DNA of 64,000 bases from Streptomyces narbonensis (GCF_014649015.1 NZ_BMSF01000008.1:248001-312000); one strand, 5' to 3'; positions 34,392 through 44,223 are shown, counted from the first letter of the stretch. Translations and numbers: made by a program. Notes: generated by a model not told the origin, from the sequence alone.

Positions 34392-35834
34392 TCAGTCGCG
34401 CGCGGCCCACCACTCCTTGAGTTCCGTGATCGCCTGGTCGTGCTCCATCGGCCCGTTCTCCAGCCGGAGCTCCAGCAGGAACTTGTACGCCTGGCCGATG
34501 GCCGGGCCGGGCCCGATGCCGAGGATCTCCTGGATCTGGTTGCCGTCCAGGTCAGGACGGATCGCATCCAGCTCCTCCTGCTCCTGGAGCTGGGCGATGC
34601 GCTCCTCCAGGCCGTCATAGGTGCGGGAGAGAGCTGTCGCCTTGCGCTTGTTGCGCGTGGTGCAGTCCGAACGGGTCAGCTTGTGCAGCCGCGAGAGCAG
34701 GGGCCCCGCGTCGCGGACATAGCGACGCACCGCCGAGTCGGTCCACTCACCGTCCCCGTATCCGTGGAAGCGGAGGTGTAGCTCGACCAGCCGCGAGACG
34801 TCCTTGATCATCTCGTTGGAGTACTTCAGCGCGGTCATGCGCTTCTTGGTCATCTTCGCGCCCACCACCTCGTGGTGGTGGAACGAGACCCGGCCGTCCT
34901 TCTCGAAGCGACGGGTACGCGGCTTACCGATGTCGTGGAGCAGGGCCGCGAGGCGCAGCACCAGGTCGGGGCCGTCCTCCTCCAGGTCGATCGCCTGGTC
35001 GAGCACGGTCAGCGAGTGCTCGTAGACGTCCTTGTGCCGGTGGTGCTCGTCGCTCTCCAGGCGCAGCGCGGGCAACTCGGGGACGACGTGGTCGGCGAGA
35101 CCGGTGTCCACGAGCAGGCCGAGGCCCTTTCGGGGGTGGGCCGAGAGCAGCAGCTTGTTGAGTTCTTCCCTGACCCGCTCGGCGGAGACGATCTCGATCC
35201 GGCCGGACATCTCCCGCATGGCCGTGACGACCTCGGGTGCCACCTCGAAGTCCAGCTGGGCGGCGAACCGCGCGGCCCGCATCATGCGCAGGGGGTCGTC
35301 GGAGAAGGACTCCTCGGGCGTTCCCGGCGTACGCAGGACCCGGGCGGCCAGATCTTCCAGACCGCCGTACGGATCGATGAACTCCTTCTCGGGGAGTGCC
35401 ACGGCCATGGCGTTGACGGTGAAGTCACGCCGGACGAGGTCCTGGTCGATGGAGTCGCCGTAGGAGACCTCGGGCTTCCGGGAGGTCCTGTCGTACGCCT
35501 CGGAGCGGTACGTCGTGACCTCGATCTGGTAGCCGTCCTTCTGCGAGCCGACCGTCCCGAAGGCGATCCCGACCTCCCAGACGGAGTCGGCCCAGGGCCG
35601 GACGATCTTCAGCACGTCCTCGGGGCGGGCGTCTGTGGTGAAGTCCAGGTCGTTGCCGAGCCGGCCGAGCAGGGCATCCCGTACCGAGCCGCCGACCAGC
35701 GCGAGGCTGAACCCGGCCTCCTGGAAACGGCGGGCAAGGTCGTCGGCGACAGGGGACACACGCAGCAGTTCGCTGACCGCGCGGCGTTGCACCTGGCTCA
35801 GTGCGGTCGGGGTGTCTTCGTTGGCGTTCGGCAC
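34392..35834 (-). CDS. CCA tRNA nucleotidyltransferase
   Basis: 480 residues from GTG 35834 (VPNANEDTPTAL). The polymerase-beta-type head carries GGSVRDALLGR and NDLDF (the D-x-D metal pair), the RRDFTVNAM block follows, and an HD domain lies further on (LLHDIGKP, VSFHHHEVVGA). Adds or repairs the 3' CCA of tRNAs. The frame extends to 36044 but that part is not family-like. No Shine-Dalgarno sequence is seen, and TACCCT lies 8 nt before the GTG, so the transcript may be leaderless. Divergent from the DUF6049 gene. Confidence 0.93.
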   Translation of the reverse strand: MPNANEDTPTALSQVQRRAVSELLRVSPVADDLARRFQEAGFSLALVGGSVRDALLGRLGNDLDFTTDARPEDVLKIVRPWADSVWEVGIAFGTVGSQKDGYQIEVTTYRSEAYDRTSRKPEVSYGDSIDQDLVRRDFTVNAMAVALPEKEFIDPYGGLEDLAARVLRTPGTPEESFSDDPLRMMRAARFAAQLDFEVAPEVVTAMREMSGRIEIVSAERVREELNKLLLSAHPRKGLGLLVDTGLADHVVPELPALRLESDEHHRHKDVYEHSLTVLDQAIDLEEDGPDLVLRLAALLHDIGKPRTRRFEKDGRVSFHHHEVVGAKMTKKRMTALKYSNEMIKDVSRLVELHLRFHGYGDGEWTDSAVRRYVRDAGPLLSRLHKLTRSDCTTRNKRKATALSRTYDGLEERIAQLQEQEELDAIRPDLDGNQIQEILGIGPGPAIGQAYKFLLELRLENGPMEHDQAITELKEWWAARD

Positions 35835-36024
35835 AACAGAAAAGGGTACGTGCCCCCGTCCACCGCGGCGTCCCCGTTTTCCCCCGGGCCGGGCACACGG
35901 CGCCATCGGCTGGAGCAGTCCCCGGCACTTGCCCCCAGCGTGCCTCGTTACCATGCCTGGACACAGCAACCGGGAACCATCGACACCACTGGCACCACAG
36001 ACAACGACGAGGACGGGCGAACGC

Positions 36025-38433
36025 GTGGGCGAGGCGGCAGACATTCAGGGAACCGGTCCCTCACCTGCCCGCCGATGGCTGCGGCGCACCATCACCGTCG
36101 CTGTCGGCGCGCCGCTGCTGGCCGGGCTGCTCCAGGCCCCGACCGCCACACCGGCGGACGCCGCCGAGGAAGCCGCCGTCTCCAAGACCGTCGATGTGTC
36201 TCTCGACACGCTGTCCCCGACCGCCCCCGTCGAAGGCGACACGGTCACGGTCTCGGGGACGGTCACCAACCGGGGCAAGAGGACCATCACCGACGCGACC
36301 GTGGATCTCCGGGTCGGCCCGATGATGACGAGCCGCAGCGAGATCGACCAGGTGGCGGACCGCACCGGCTACCGAGGAGACAGCGACCCCGCGCCGCTCG
36401 ACGAGGCCCCCACCGTCAAGATCGCCCGCCTCGGTGCCGGGCTCAGCGCGGACTTCTCCCTCTCGGTCCCGGTCTCCGAACTCGGCCTCGACGAGTCGGG
36501 CGTCTACCAGCTGGGCGTCTCGCTCACCGGCCAGACCTCGGACCAGCGCTACGACCGGGTCCTCGGCATCGAGCGGACCTTCCTGCCGTACCAGCCGGAA
36601 GCCACCGAGAAGAAGACCCAGCTCACCTACCTCTGGCCGCTGATCTCCTCGGCCCACGTCTCGGCGGAGACGGCCACGGACGACCAGCAGACCCCGGTCT
36701 TCGAGGACGACGCCCTGGCCGCCGAGCTACGGCCGGGCGGCCGGCTCGAGCAGATGGTCTCGCTGGGCAAGGACCTGCCGGTGACCTGGGTGATCGACCC
36801 GGACCTGCTGGCCACCGTCGACGCCATGGCGAATGGCTACCGCGTGAAGGACGGCATCGCGCACGTCCCGGGGAAGAACAAGGCCGTGGCCGAGCAGTGG
36901 CTGAACGCGCTGGAGAAGGCGGTGCAGGGTCGCAAGATCGTCGCTCTGCCGTTCGCCGACCCCGACCTCGCTTCTCTGGCCCATCGAGGCAAGGACGTCC
37001 CGGGTTCCCTGGGCCACCTCCAGTCGGCGACCTCGCTCGCGGCGACGACCGTCGAGACCGTCCTCCACGTCCAGCCGTCCACCGACTTCTCCTGGCCCGT
37101 GGAAGGCGCGGTCGACCCCTCGATCGTGGCCGTCGCCACCTCGGCCGGCGCCAACAAGGTGATCGCCCGCAGCGACAGCGTCCGCGACGACCTCTCGTAC
37201 ACGCCGACGGCAGCCCGCCCCCTCGGGAACGGCAGCACCACGGCCGTCGTGAGCGACAAGCTCCTGTCCACCGCGTTCGAGGGGGACATGGTCCGCACGG
37301 AGAAGTCCACCCTCGCGGTCCAGGAATTCCTCGCGCAGTCGCTCGCCATCACCCTGGAGCAGCCGGAGCAGCAGCGCAGCGTCGTGGTCGCCCCGCAGCG
37401 GGTACCGAGCGCCTCGCAGGCGCAGACGATGGCGGCCGCCCTGCGCGGCCTCTCCGCCCAGCGCTGGAGCCATCCGATCGACCTCCAGGCTGCCGCCGCG
37501 GTCAAGCCCGATCCGGACGCCTCCACCACGGTGCCCAGCGGCTCCCGGTACCCGAAGAAGCTGCGCGACCGGGAACTGCCCGTCCAGACCTTCCGCGACA
37601 TGAAGACCACCCGCGACGAGCTGGACGACTTCAAGATCGTCCTGACGCTCCCGGACCGTGTCGTGACCCCGTTCGGCAACGCGATCAACCGCGAGATGTC
37701 CACCTCCTGGCGCGGTCAGGCCAGAGCGGCCGCCGTCTACCGGAACGACGTCCTGCAGTACCTGCAGGACCTCACCGAGGGCATCCAGCTGGTCGACAAG
37801 TCGGACCTCACCCTCTCCGGACGCAGCGCGACGATCCCCGTGACCGTCCAGAACAAGCTGCTGCAAGGCGTGGACGACCTGGTGCTGCGCCTCACCTCGG
37901 GCAACGGAAACCGGCTGGAGCTGAACGGCGGGCGATACGCCGAGATGCCAGTGAAGATCAACGCCGGGCACAGCCAGTCGGTGAAGTTCGAGGCATCGGC
38001 CAACGTCAACGGCCAGGTCCCGATGACGGCCCAGCTCTACACCGCGGACGGCACTCCGTACGGGCAGCCGATGACCTTCAACGTCAAGGTCTCCGAGATC
38101 ACCGCCACGGTGATGCTGGTGATCGCCGGCGGCGTGCTGCTCCTCGTCCTCGCGGGCGTCCGGATGTACAGCCAGCGCAAGCGGGTCGCGGCCAGGAAAG
38201 CGGAGACGGAAGCCGAGGAGACCGAGGCCGAGGAATCCGAGGCCGAGGAATCCGAGGCCGGAGAATCCGAGGCGGGTACGGAGACGGACCCCGTGGACGC
38301 CGGGGACGCCGGGGACGCCGGGGACGGCGGGGACGCCGGGGACGGCGAACCCGAGCAGCCGAGTGACCCGACACCGGACACCGTGTCCGAAAGCGGTGAC
38401 CCGTCGGGCCCGGGTGAGAAAGTGGACCGTTGA
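36025..38433 (+). CDS. DUF6049-type exported membrane-anchored protein
   Basis: 802 residues from GTG 36025 (AGGAC upstream); ATG 35953 is an in-frame alternative. A twin-basic signal-like N-terminus (RRWLRRTITVAVGAPLLAG, cleavage possible after ADA) is followed by a large extracytoplasmic part, one membrane helix near residue 700 (TATVMLVIAGGVLLLVLAG) and a cytoplasmic tail made of repeated ESEAEE-type and DAGD-type units. The early part resembles a beta-sandwich (PVEGDTVTVSGTVTNRG). Matches the uncharacterised DUF6049 proteins found before murJ in actinobacteria; the link with MurJ suggests a role at the cell envelope, by inference. Confidence 0.82.
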   Translation: MGEAADIQGTGPSPARRWLRRTITVAVGAPLLAGLLQAPTATPADAAEEAAVSKTVDVSLDTLSPTAPVEGDTVTVSGTVTNRGKRTITDATVDLRVGPMMTSRSEIDQVADRTGYRGDSDPAPLDEAPTVKIARLGAGLSADFSLSVPVSELGLDESGVYQLGVSLTGQTSDQRYDRVLGIERTFLPYQPEATEKKTQLTYLWPLISSAHVSAETATDDQQTPVFEDDALAAELRPGGRLEQMVSLGKDLPVTWVIDPDLLATVDAMANGYRVKDGIAHVPGKNKAVAEQWLNALEKAVQGRKIVALPFADPDLASLAHRGKDVPGSLGHLQSATSLAATTVETVLHVQPSTDFSWPVEGAVDPSIVAVATSAGANKVIARSDSVRDDLSYTPTAARPLGNGSTTAVVSDKLLSTAFEGDMVRTEKSTLAVQEFLAQSLAITLEQPEQQRSVVVAPQRVPSASQAQTMAAALRGLSAQRWSHPIDLQAAAAVKPDPDASTTVPSGSRYPKKLRDRELPVQTFRDMKTTRDELDDFKIVLTLPDRVVTPFGNAINREMSTSWRGQARAAAVYRNDVLQYLQDLTEGIQLVDKSDLTLSGRSATIPVTVQNKLLQGVDDLVLRLTSGNGNRLELNGGRYAEMPVKINAGHSQSVKFEASANVNGQVPMTAQLYTADGTPYGQPMTFNVKVSEITATVMLVIAGGVLLLVLAGVRMYSQRKRVAARKAETEAEETEAEESEAEESEAGESEAGTETDPVDAGDAGDAGDGGDAGDGEPEQPSDPTPDTVSESGDPSGPGEKVDR

Positions 38434-38478
38434 GCGATGTCGTGGCCGGTCGGCCGGGGACGATGAGGTGGGGTAACC

Positions 38479-40710
38479 ATGAACGCGCCGTACGACGGTG
38501 ACCGCGGCCAGGGCGCGGGCGGCACCGCGCCGTCCGGTGGGACGCCCGCGGCACCTCCCGGCTCCGGGTACCCACCGGTGCCTCCCCCGGCTCAGCAGGG
38601 CGTCCCCGACCCGCACGGGCAGGACCCCTACGCGCAGAACCCGTACGCCCAGGACCCCTACGTCCAGGACGCCTTCACCCACGACCCGTACCGGGCCCAG
38701 GATCTCTCCGCGCAGGACCCGGTGACCGAGGCGCTCTACGACCGCGCCGCGCATCCGCCGCCCCCGCCCGGCACCTACCAGGAGCCCCAGCCGCTCTACC
38801 AGCAGCCCGTCGCGCCCCAGCACGCCCCGGACCCCCGCGTGTGGGCGCAGACCCCGGCGCCCGAGCCCGACGGCCCCTCGCGTCACCTGCCGTACGGCGA
38901 CGACGCCCGCACGGTGCAGTTCACCGGAGTCGACGACCTGGTGACCCGCGCCGGCGAGGAGCAGCCGGAGCCGGACGCGTTCGCGCACCTCTACCGGGAC
39001 CAGCAGACGCCCGGCCAGGTGCCCCCGCCCGCCTCGGAGCCGGACCCCATGCCCGTTCCCGCCCCCGCACCGAAGAAGTCCGGACGCGCCTCGGGGCTGC
39101 TCAAGTCGAGCGCCGTGATGGCGGCCGGCACCCTGGTCTCCCGGCTCACCGGCTTCGTCCGCAGCCTGGTGATCACCGGTGCGCTCGGCGCAGCACTGCT
39201 CGGTGACACCTTCACCATCGCCTACACCCTGCCGACGATGATCTACATCCTCACCGTCGGCGGCGGCCTCAACTCGGTCTTCGTCCCTCAGCTCGTCCGC
39301 TCCATGAAGAACGACGAGGACGGCGGCGAGGCCTATGCCAACCGTCTGCTCACGCTCGTGATGGTGGCACTCGGCCTGATCGTGGTGGCGGCGGTCTTCG
39401 CAGCACCGCTGCTGGTCCGGCTGATGTCGAACACGATCGCCGACGACGCCGCGGCCAACAGCGTGGCCGTCACCTTCGCCCGCTACTGCCTGCCCACGAT
39501 CTTCTTCATGGGCGTGCACGTGGTGATGGGTCAGATCCTCAACGCCCGCGGCAAGTTCGGCGCGATGATGTGGACGCCGGTCCTCAACAACATCGTCATG
39601 ATCGTCACGTTCGGCCTGTTCATCTGGGTCTACGGCACGTCCGCCGAGTCCCACATGGGCGTCCAGACCATTCCCGACGAGGGCATCCGCCTCCTCGGCA
39701 TCGGCACCCTCCTCGGGCTCGTCGTACAGGCCCTGGCGATGATCCCGTATCTGCGCGAGACGGGCTTCCGCTTCCGGCCCCGCTTCGACTGGAAGGGCCA
39801 CGGGCTCGGCAAGACGGTCAAGCTCGCCAAGTGGACGGTCCTCTTCGTCCTCGCCAACCAGGCGGGCGTCCTCGTCGTCACCCAGCTCGCCACGGCCGCC
39901 GGCCAGGAGTCGGGGAAGAACGGCGCCGGCTTCCTCGCCTACTCCAACGCCCAGCTGATCTGGGGCATGCCGCAGGCCATCATCACCGTCTCCGTCATGG
40001 CCGCGCTGCTGCCGCGGATCTCCCGCGCCGCCCACGACAACGACCCGGGCGCCGTCCGCGACGACATCTCGCAGGGCCTGCGCAACTCGGCCGTCGCGAT
40101 CGTCCCGGTGTCCTTCGCCTTCCTGGCCCTCGGTGTCCCGATGTGCACCCTGCTCTACGCCTCCAGCGGCGTCGAGGCCGCCCAGGGCATGGGCTTCATC
40201 CTGATGGCCTTCGGACTCGGCCTGATCCCCTACTCCGTCCAGTACGTCGTGCTCCGCGGCTTCTACGCCTACGAGGACACCCGGACGCCCTTCTACAACA
40301 CGGTCATCGTCGCCGCCGTGAACGCGGCCGCCTCCGCCCTCTGTTACGTCCTCCTGCCCGCGCAGTGGGCCGTCGTGGGCATGGCCGGCGCCTACGGGCT
40401 CGCCTACGCCGTCGGCGTCGGCATCGCATGGCGCCGTCTGAGCAAGCGCCTCGGCGGCGATCTGGACGGCACCCAGGTGATGCGGACCTACGCGCGACTC
40501 TGCATGGCCTCCGTGCCCGCGGCGATCGTGGCCGGCGCCGTCGGCTTCGGACTGCTGAAGCTCCTGGGCGAAGGTGCCCTGGGCTCCCTCGTCGCCCTGC
40601 TCGTCGGCGGAGCAGTCCTCCTGGGTGTCTTCTTCGTCGCGGCCAAGCGCATGCGGATCACGGAGCTGAACACCCTGGTCGGCATGGTGCGGGGACGCCT
40701 GGGACGCTGA
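38479..40710 (+). CDS. murJ: Lipid II flippase MurJ
   Basis: 743 residues. An N-terminal cytoplasmic segment of about 200 residues is rich in Pro/Tyr/Gln with repeats of the form QDPYAQNPYAQD. The MurJ core follows with about fourteen helices: KSSAVMAAGTLVSRLTGFVR at its start, then FARYCLPTIFFMG. MurJ moves the peptidoglycan precursor lipid II across the membrane. ATG 38479 has GAGGTGGGG upstream. In mycobacteria the homologue (MviN) carries a fused pseudokinase; here the pseudokinase is the next gene. A weak 8-bp hairpin (40717-40742) lies between. Confidence 0.96.
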   Translation: MNAPYDGDRGQGAGGTAPSGGTPAAPPGSGYPPVPPPAQQGVPDPHGQDPYAQNPYAQDPYVQDAFTHDPYRAQDLSAQDPVTEALYDRAAHPPPPPGTYQEPQPLYQQPVAPQHAPDPRVWAQTPAPEPDGPSRHLPYGDDARTVQFTGVDDLVTRAGEEQPEPDAFAHLYRDQQTPGQVPPPASEPDPMPVPAPAPKKSGRASGLLKSSAVMAAGTLVSRLTGFVRSLVITGALGAALLGDTFTIAYTLPTMIYILTVGGGLNSVFVPQLVRSMKNDEDGGEAYANRLLTLVMVALGLIVVAAVFAAPLLVRLMSNTIADDAAANSVAVTFARYCLPTIFFMGVHVVMGQILNARGKFGAMMWTPVLNNIVMIVTFGLFIWVYGTSAESHMGVQTIPDEGIRLLGIGTLLGLVVQALAMIPYLRETGFRFRPRFDWKGHGLGKTVKLAKWTVLFVLANQAGVLVVTQLATAAGQESGKNGAGFLAYSNAQLIWGMPQAIITVSVMAALLPRISRAAHDNDPGAVRDDISQGLRNSAVAIVPVSFAFLALGVPMCTLLYASSGVEAAQGMGFILMAFGLGLIPYSVQYVVLRGFYAYEDTRTPFYNTVIVAAVNAAASALCYVLLPAQWAVVGMAGAYGLAYAVGVGIAWRRLSKRLGGDLDGTQVMRTYARLCMASVPAAIVAGAVGFGLLKLLGEGALGSLVALLVGGAVLLGVFFVAAKRMRITELNTLVGMVRGRLGR

Positions 40711-40826
40711 ATCGACGTCCCCGCACAACCATCGGCGGGGACCGCGTGTCGTGCATAGCGTCGGACTGTGGGCACAATTGGCTTGGCTGTTGGAAGTGGC
40801 GCAACGGATGGGGAGGCAGGACGACG

Positions 40827-42518
40827 GTGGCGGAACGTAGCACGGCTGCCGTCGACGTGGCCGACAGCGGTGACGACCCGCTGACCGCCAAGGCGGACAA
40901 GGCCGCGACCGACGGGGTGGCGACAACGCAGAAGACGGCGGAGAAGACCGCCGAGGCCATGGATAGCAAGGCGGTCGAGCGACTGAGCGGCGAACAGCCT
41001 TCCATCACGGCACCGGAACTGCACAGCGGCCACAAGCTGGCCAGGCGGTACCGGCTGGAGGAGTGCGTCACTCGTCTGGACGGCTTCAGCAGCTGGCGTG
41101 CCGTCGACGAGAAACTGCGGCGTGCCGTCGGGGTGCACCTCCTGCCGGCCGACCACCCCAGGGCCCGCTCCGTCCTGGCCGCGGCCCGCTCCGCGGCGCT
41201 GCTCGGCGACCCCCGGTTCGTCCAAGTCCTCGACGCCGTCGAGGAGAACGACCTCGTGTACGTCGTGCACGAGTGGCTGCCCGACTCGACCGAGCTGACC
41301 GCGCTGCTCGCGACCGGCCCGATGGAGGCGCACGACGCCTACCAGCTCGTCAGCCAGGTCTCGCAGGCCATGGCCGCCGCCCACCGCGAAGGCCTCGCCC
41401 ACCTCCGGCTCACCCCGAGCGCCGTCCTGCGCAGTTCCACCGGCCAGTACCGGATCCGCGGCCTCGCCGTGAACGCCGCCCTGCGCGGCATCACCGCCGA
41501 GCGCCCCCAGCGCACCGACACCGAGGCCATCGGCGCCCTGCTGTACGCCGCGCTCACCCAGCGCTGGCCGTACGACAGCGACGCCTATGGGCTCTCCGGC
41601 CTTCCCAAGGGCGTGGGGCTCCTCTCGCCCGACCAGGTCCGGGCGGGGGTCCACCGCGGCCTCGCCGAGATCGCCATGCGGGCCCTCGCCAACGACGGGG
41701 CCACCGCCTCCCGTCAGGACCGGCCCTGCACCACCCCGGACGAGCTCGCCAAGGCCGTCGCGGCGATGCCGCGCGTCAAGCCCCCGGAGCCGGTGTTCCC
41801 CACCCCGACCGACTACCAGCGCACGACGTACCAGCAGGGCACGTACGGCCGCCCGCAGGCACGCCCCGTCGCCGCCACCCAGCCGGTCATCGCACCTCCG
41901 CCCCCGCTTCAGAGCCGTACCGGCACGGCTCTGAAGTGGGCCGTCTCGGCCCTTCTGATCGCCGCTCTGGGCCTGGGCAGCTGGCAGATCGCCGACCGGC
42001 TCCTCGCCAAGGAGGCGACCCCCAAGACTCCGGCCACGTCCCCCACGGTCGACGAGAAGCCCGAGCCGCCCAAGCCGGTCTCCATCGTGTCGGCCCAGGA
42101 CTTCGACCCGCCCCCGCAGGGCAACGGCACGGAGAACCCCCAGGCCATAGAGCTCGCCTACGACGGCGACCCCGGCACCTACTGGCACACCGTGAACTAT
42201 TTCGGTTCCGAATTCGCCGGCCTGAAGTCGGGGGTCGGCCTGGTCCTCGACCTGGGCACGGCCAAGGAGGTCAGCTCGGTTGAGCTGTCGTTCGTGGACC
42301 AGACTTCGGTGGAGCTCCGCACCGCACCCTCCGACGCTTCCTCGGTTCCGTCCACGGCGGACGGGTTCACGACGCAGGCGAGCGACTCGGGCAGCAACGT
42401 GACCCTGAAGCCCACCAAGCCGGTCACGACCCGCTACGTTCTGGTCTGGCTGACGGAACTCCCCGCCGACGACGGGGGCTTCCGGGGCAAGCTGTCCGAG
42501 ATCAAGATCTTGGGCTGA
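40827..42518 (+). CDS. Pseudokinase with membrane helix and discoidin-like domain
   Basis: 563 residues from GTG 40827 (GGGGAGG upstream). After a variable 70-residue start comes a kinase fold at about residues 70-300 that has lost its catalytic residues: the HRDLKPxN loop reads HLRLTPSAV, the DFG region reads RGLAV, and no VAIK lysine is seen. A Pro/Gln-rich linker, one membrane helix (ALKWAVSALLIAALGLG) and an exported C-terminal domain of about 150 residues follow, with AYDGDPGTYWHT typical of discoidin-like sugar-binding folds. By analogy with the pseudokinase of mycobacterial MviN it should regulate MurJ. Confidence 0.85.
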   Translation: MAERSTAAVDVADSGDDPLTAKADKAATDGVATTQKTAEKTAEAMDSKAVERLSGEQPSITAPELHSGHKLARRYRLEECVTRLDGFSSWRAVDEKLRRAVGVHLLPADHPRARSVLAAARSAALLGDPRFVQVLDAVEENDLVYVVHEWLPDSTELTALLATGPMEAHDAYQLVSQVSQAMAAAHREGLAHLRLTPSAVLRSSTGQYRIRGLAVNAALRGITAERPQRTDTEAIGALLYAALTQRWPYDSDAYGLSGLPKGVGLLSPDQVRAGVHRGLAEIAMRALANDGATASRQDRPCTTPDELAKAVAAMPRVKPPEPVFPTPTDYQRTTYQQGTYGRPQARPVAATQPVIAPPPPLQSRTGTALKWAVSALLIAALGLGSWQIADRLLAKEATPKTPATSPTVDEKPEPPKPVSIVSAQDFDPPPQGNGTENPQAIELAYDGDPGTYWHTVNYFGSEFAGLKSGVGLVLDLGTAKEVSSVELSFVDQTSVELRTAPSDASSVPSTADGFTTQASDSGSNVTLKPTKPVTTRYVLVWLTELPADDGGFRGKLSEIKILG

Positions 42519-42543
42519 CCACCGCACGGGGAGGGGCTCACCG

Positions 42544-43248
42544 TTGGACGCTCCGATAGACGAGTCGACAAGCGACCAGGAGCTCTTGGCGCGCCATGTC
42601 GCCGGGGACCCGGACGCCTTCAGTGAGCTTGTGCGGCGTCATCGCGACCGTCTGTGGGCGGTGGCCCTGCGCACCCTGGGGGACCGCGAGGAGGCCGCCG
42701 ACGCCCTCCAGGACGCCCTGCTGTCCGCCTTCCGGGCCGCCCATACCTTCCGGGGCCAGTCGGCCGTCACGACCTGGCTCCACCGCATCACGGTGAACGC
42801 CTGCCTCGACCGTGTTCGCAAGGCCGCCTCCCGCAGAACCTCGCCCGTCGACGACACCGACCGGTTCGAGCAGCTCCTCGACCCCCACGAGTCGGCCGAG
42901 GCCCCCGCGGAGCGTCAGGACCTCCACCGGCAGGTCCTCGCGGCACTCGCCCTCATCCCCGAGGACCAGCGAGCCGCACTCGTCCTCGTCGACATGCAGG
43001 GATACCCGGTGGCCGAGGCGGCACGTATCCTCGGCGTTCCCACCGGGACCGTGAAGAGCCGCTGCGCTCGGGGACGCTCCCGCCTGCTGCCGATGGTCAC
43101 TCATCTGCGCGCCGACACAGTGGGTAACGAGGCCGCCGAAGGGGGAAGGAACCGGACGCCGGGGACATCCGTCCCACCGGTGCCGGGGCCGACGGATTCC
43201 GGACCGACAGATCCAGCTGCTGTGAAGGGCGGAGGTGGGCGCGCGTGA
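42544..43248 (+). CDS. sigM: ECF RNA polymerase sigma factor SigM
   Basis: 234 residues from TTG 42544, supported by GGGAGGGG about 8 nt upstream. Region 2 (FSELVRRHRDRLWAVALRTL, then EEAADALQDALLSAF) and region 4 (IPEDQRAALVLVDMQGYPV, GVPTGTVKSR) are intact; a Pro/Gly-rich tail of about 35 residues follows. In S. coelicolor the sigma gene at this place is sigM and its anti-sigma is RsmA. Its stop overlaps the GTG of the next gene, so both are made together. Confidence 0.93.
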   Translation: MDAPIDESTSDQELLARHVAGDPDAFSELVRRHRDRLWAVALRTLGDREEAADALQDALLSAFRAAHTFRGQSAVTTWLHRITVNACLDRVRKAASRRTSPVDDTDRFEQLLDPHESAEAPAERQDLHRQVLAALALIPEDQRAALVLVDMQGYPVAEAARILGVPTGTVKSRCARGRSRLLPMVTHLRADTVGNEAAEGGRNRTPGTSVPPVPGPTDSGPTDPAAVKGGGGRA

Positions 43249-44183
43249 CTTCCACGACCGGCAAGGCCGACACGACACAGCACCCGGACGTCTCGGAGAT
43301 CTCCGACCTGACCGAGGGGCTCCTGTCACCGAGCCGCTCCGCGGCCGTACGCCGCCACCTGGACGACTGCGCCCTGTGCGCGGATGTCAGGACCTCCCTG
43401 GAGGAGATCCGGGGCCTCTTGGGCACGCTGCCCGGGCCGCCCCGCATGCCCGCCGAGATCGCCGGCCGGATCGATGCCGCACTCGCCGCCGAAGCCCTCC
43501 TCCAGGCCACCGCGCCGGAGAGCGACAGCCCTGTTTCACGTGAAACATCGCGCCCCCGCACCGAACCCCGGCCCTCCGGTGCACCTGCTCCGGCCGCAGG
43601 TCGCCCTGCGGGCCGGCCGAACGCGACCACCGGCCCCGGCCGCCCCGGAAAGCCCCGTCGCCGCCGGATCGCCCTGGTCTCCTCTATCGGTGCCGCCTTC
43701 GCCGCCGCCCTCCTCGGGACGAGCCTTCTGCTCAGCCAAGCCGGTGGTCCGACCGCCGGAATCGCGGACGGCGCCAAGAAGGCGGACGCCAGCGCGGTGG
43801 CCATGAGCCCCTTCTCCGGAACACCGGTCGAGGAACGCGTCCACGCGCTCCTGGGCGAGGAAGCCGGCGTGGCCAAGACGCCTCAGGGCATCGGCCCCGA
43901 ATCGATGTCCGCCGAGGGCACCACCAGCAGCAGCCCCCAACGGAACAGGGACAGCGCCGTCCCCGGCTGCGTCCTGGCAGGCACGGGCCGCAACGACGCC
44001 GTGCTCGCCCACGAGCGCGGCGAATACCAGGGCACACCCGCGTACCTGCTCGTCCTCGCGGACCCCGCCGACAGCACCCGGGTCCAGGCGTTCGTCCTCG
44101 ACGCCTCCTGCGCCGACCGGCCCACGAGCACCGGAAGTCCAGCCGCGGATCTTCTGCTCAGCGAGACGTACCCACGCTCCTGA
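43245..44183 (+). CDS. rsmA: Anti-sigma factor RsmA
   Basis: 312 residues from GTG 43245, overlapping the sigM stop. N-terminal anti-sigma domain with H38-x3-C42-x2-C45 (RRHLDDCALC), one membrane helix near residue 140-165 (RRRRIALVSSIGAAFAAALL) and an exported C-terminal domain with two cysteines. The S. coelicolor homologue was reported to bind a 2Fe-2S cluster that modulates its grip on SigM; the H/C motif here is compatible with metal or cluster binding. A perfect parS lies inside the gene at 43533-43546, encoding VSRET. Confidence 0.9.
   Translation: MTSTTGKADTTQHPDVSEISDLTEGLLSPSRSAAVRRHLDDCALCADVRTSLEEIRGLLGTLPGPPRMPAEIAGRIDAALAAEALLQATAPESDSPVSRETSRPRTEPRPSGAPAPAAGRPAGRPNATTGPGRPGKPRRRRIALVSSIGAAFAAALLGTSLLLSQAGGPTAGIADGAKKADASAVAMSPFSGTPVEERVHALLGEEAGVAKTPQGIGPESMSAEGTTSSSPQRNRDSAVPGCVLAGTGRNDAVLAHERGEYQGTPAYLLVLADPADSTRVQAFVLDASCADRPTSTGSPAADLLLSETYPRS
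43533..43546. promoter_or_regulatory. parS site inside rsmA
   Basis: Perfect GTTTCACGTGAAAC within the linker-coding part of rsmA. Confidence 0.95.
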
Positions 44184-44223
44184 TCTCGCTCGGCGGCTCG
44201 GCCACGTGCCGCGCGGCAATCTC

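Noticed and set aside
34872..38366. Very long plus-strand open frame of over 1,100 codons
   Set aside because: It runs antisense to the CCA enzyme and through DUF6049 in the wrong frame; Arg/Gly/Pro-rich shadow of high-GC DNA.
36727..40926. Minus-strand open frame of about 1,400 codons opposite DUF6049 and murJ
   Set aside because: Composition is that of the complement of GC-rich genes; the plus-strand genes have clear domains and ribosome-binding sites.
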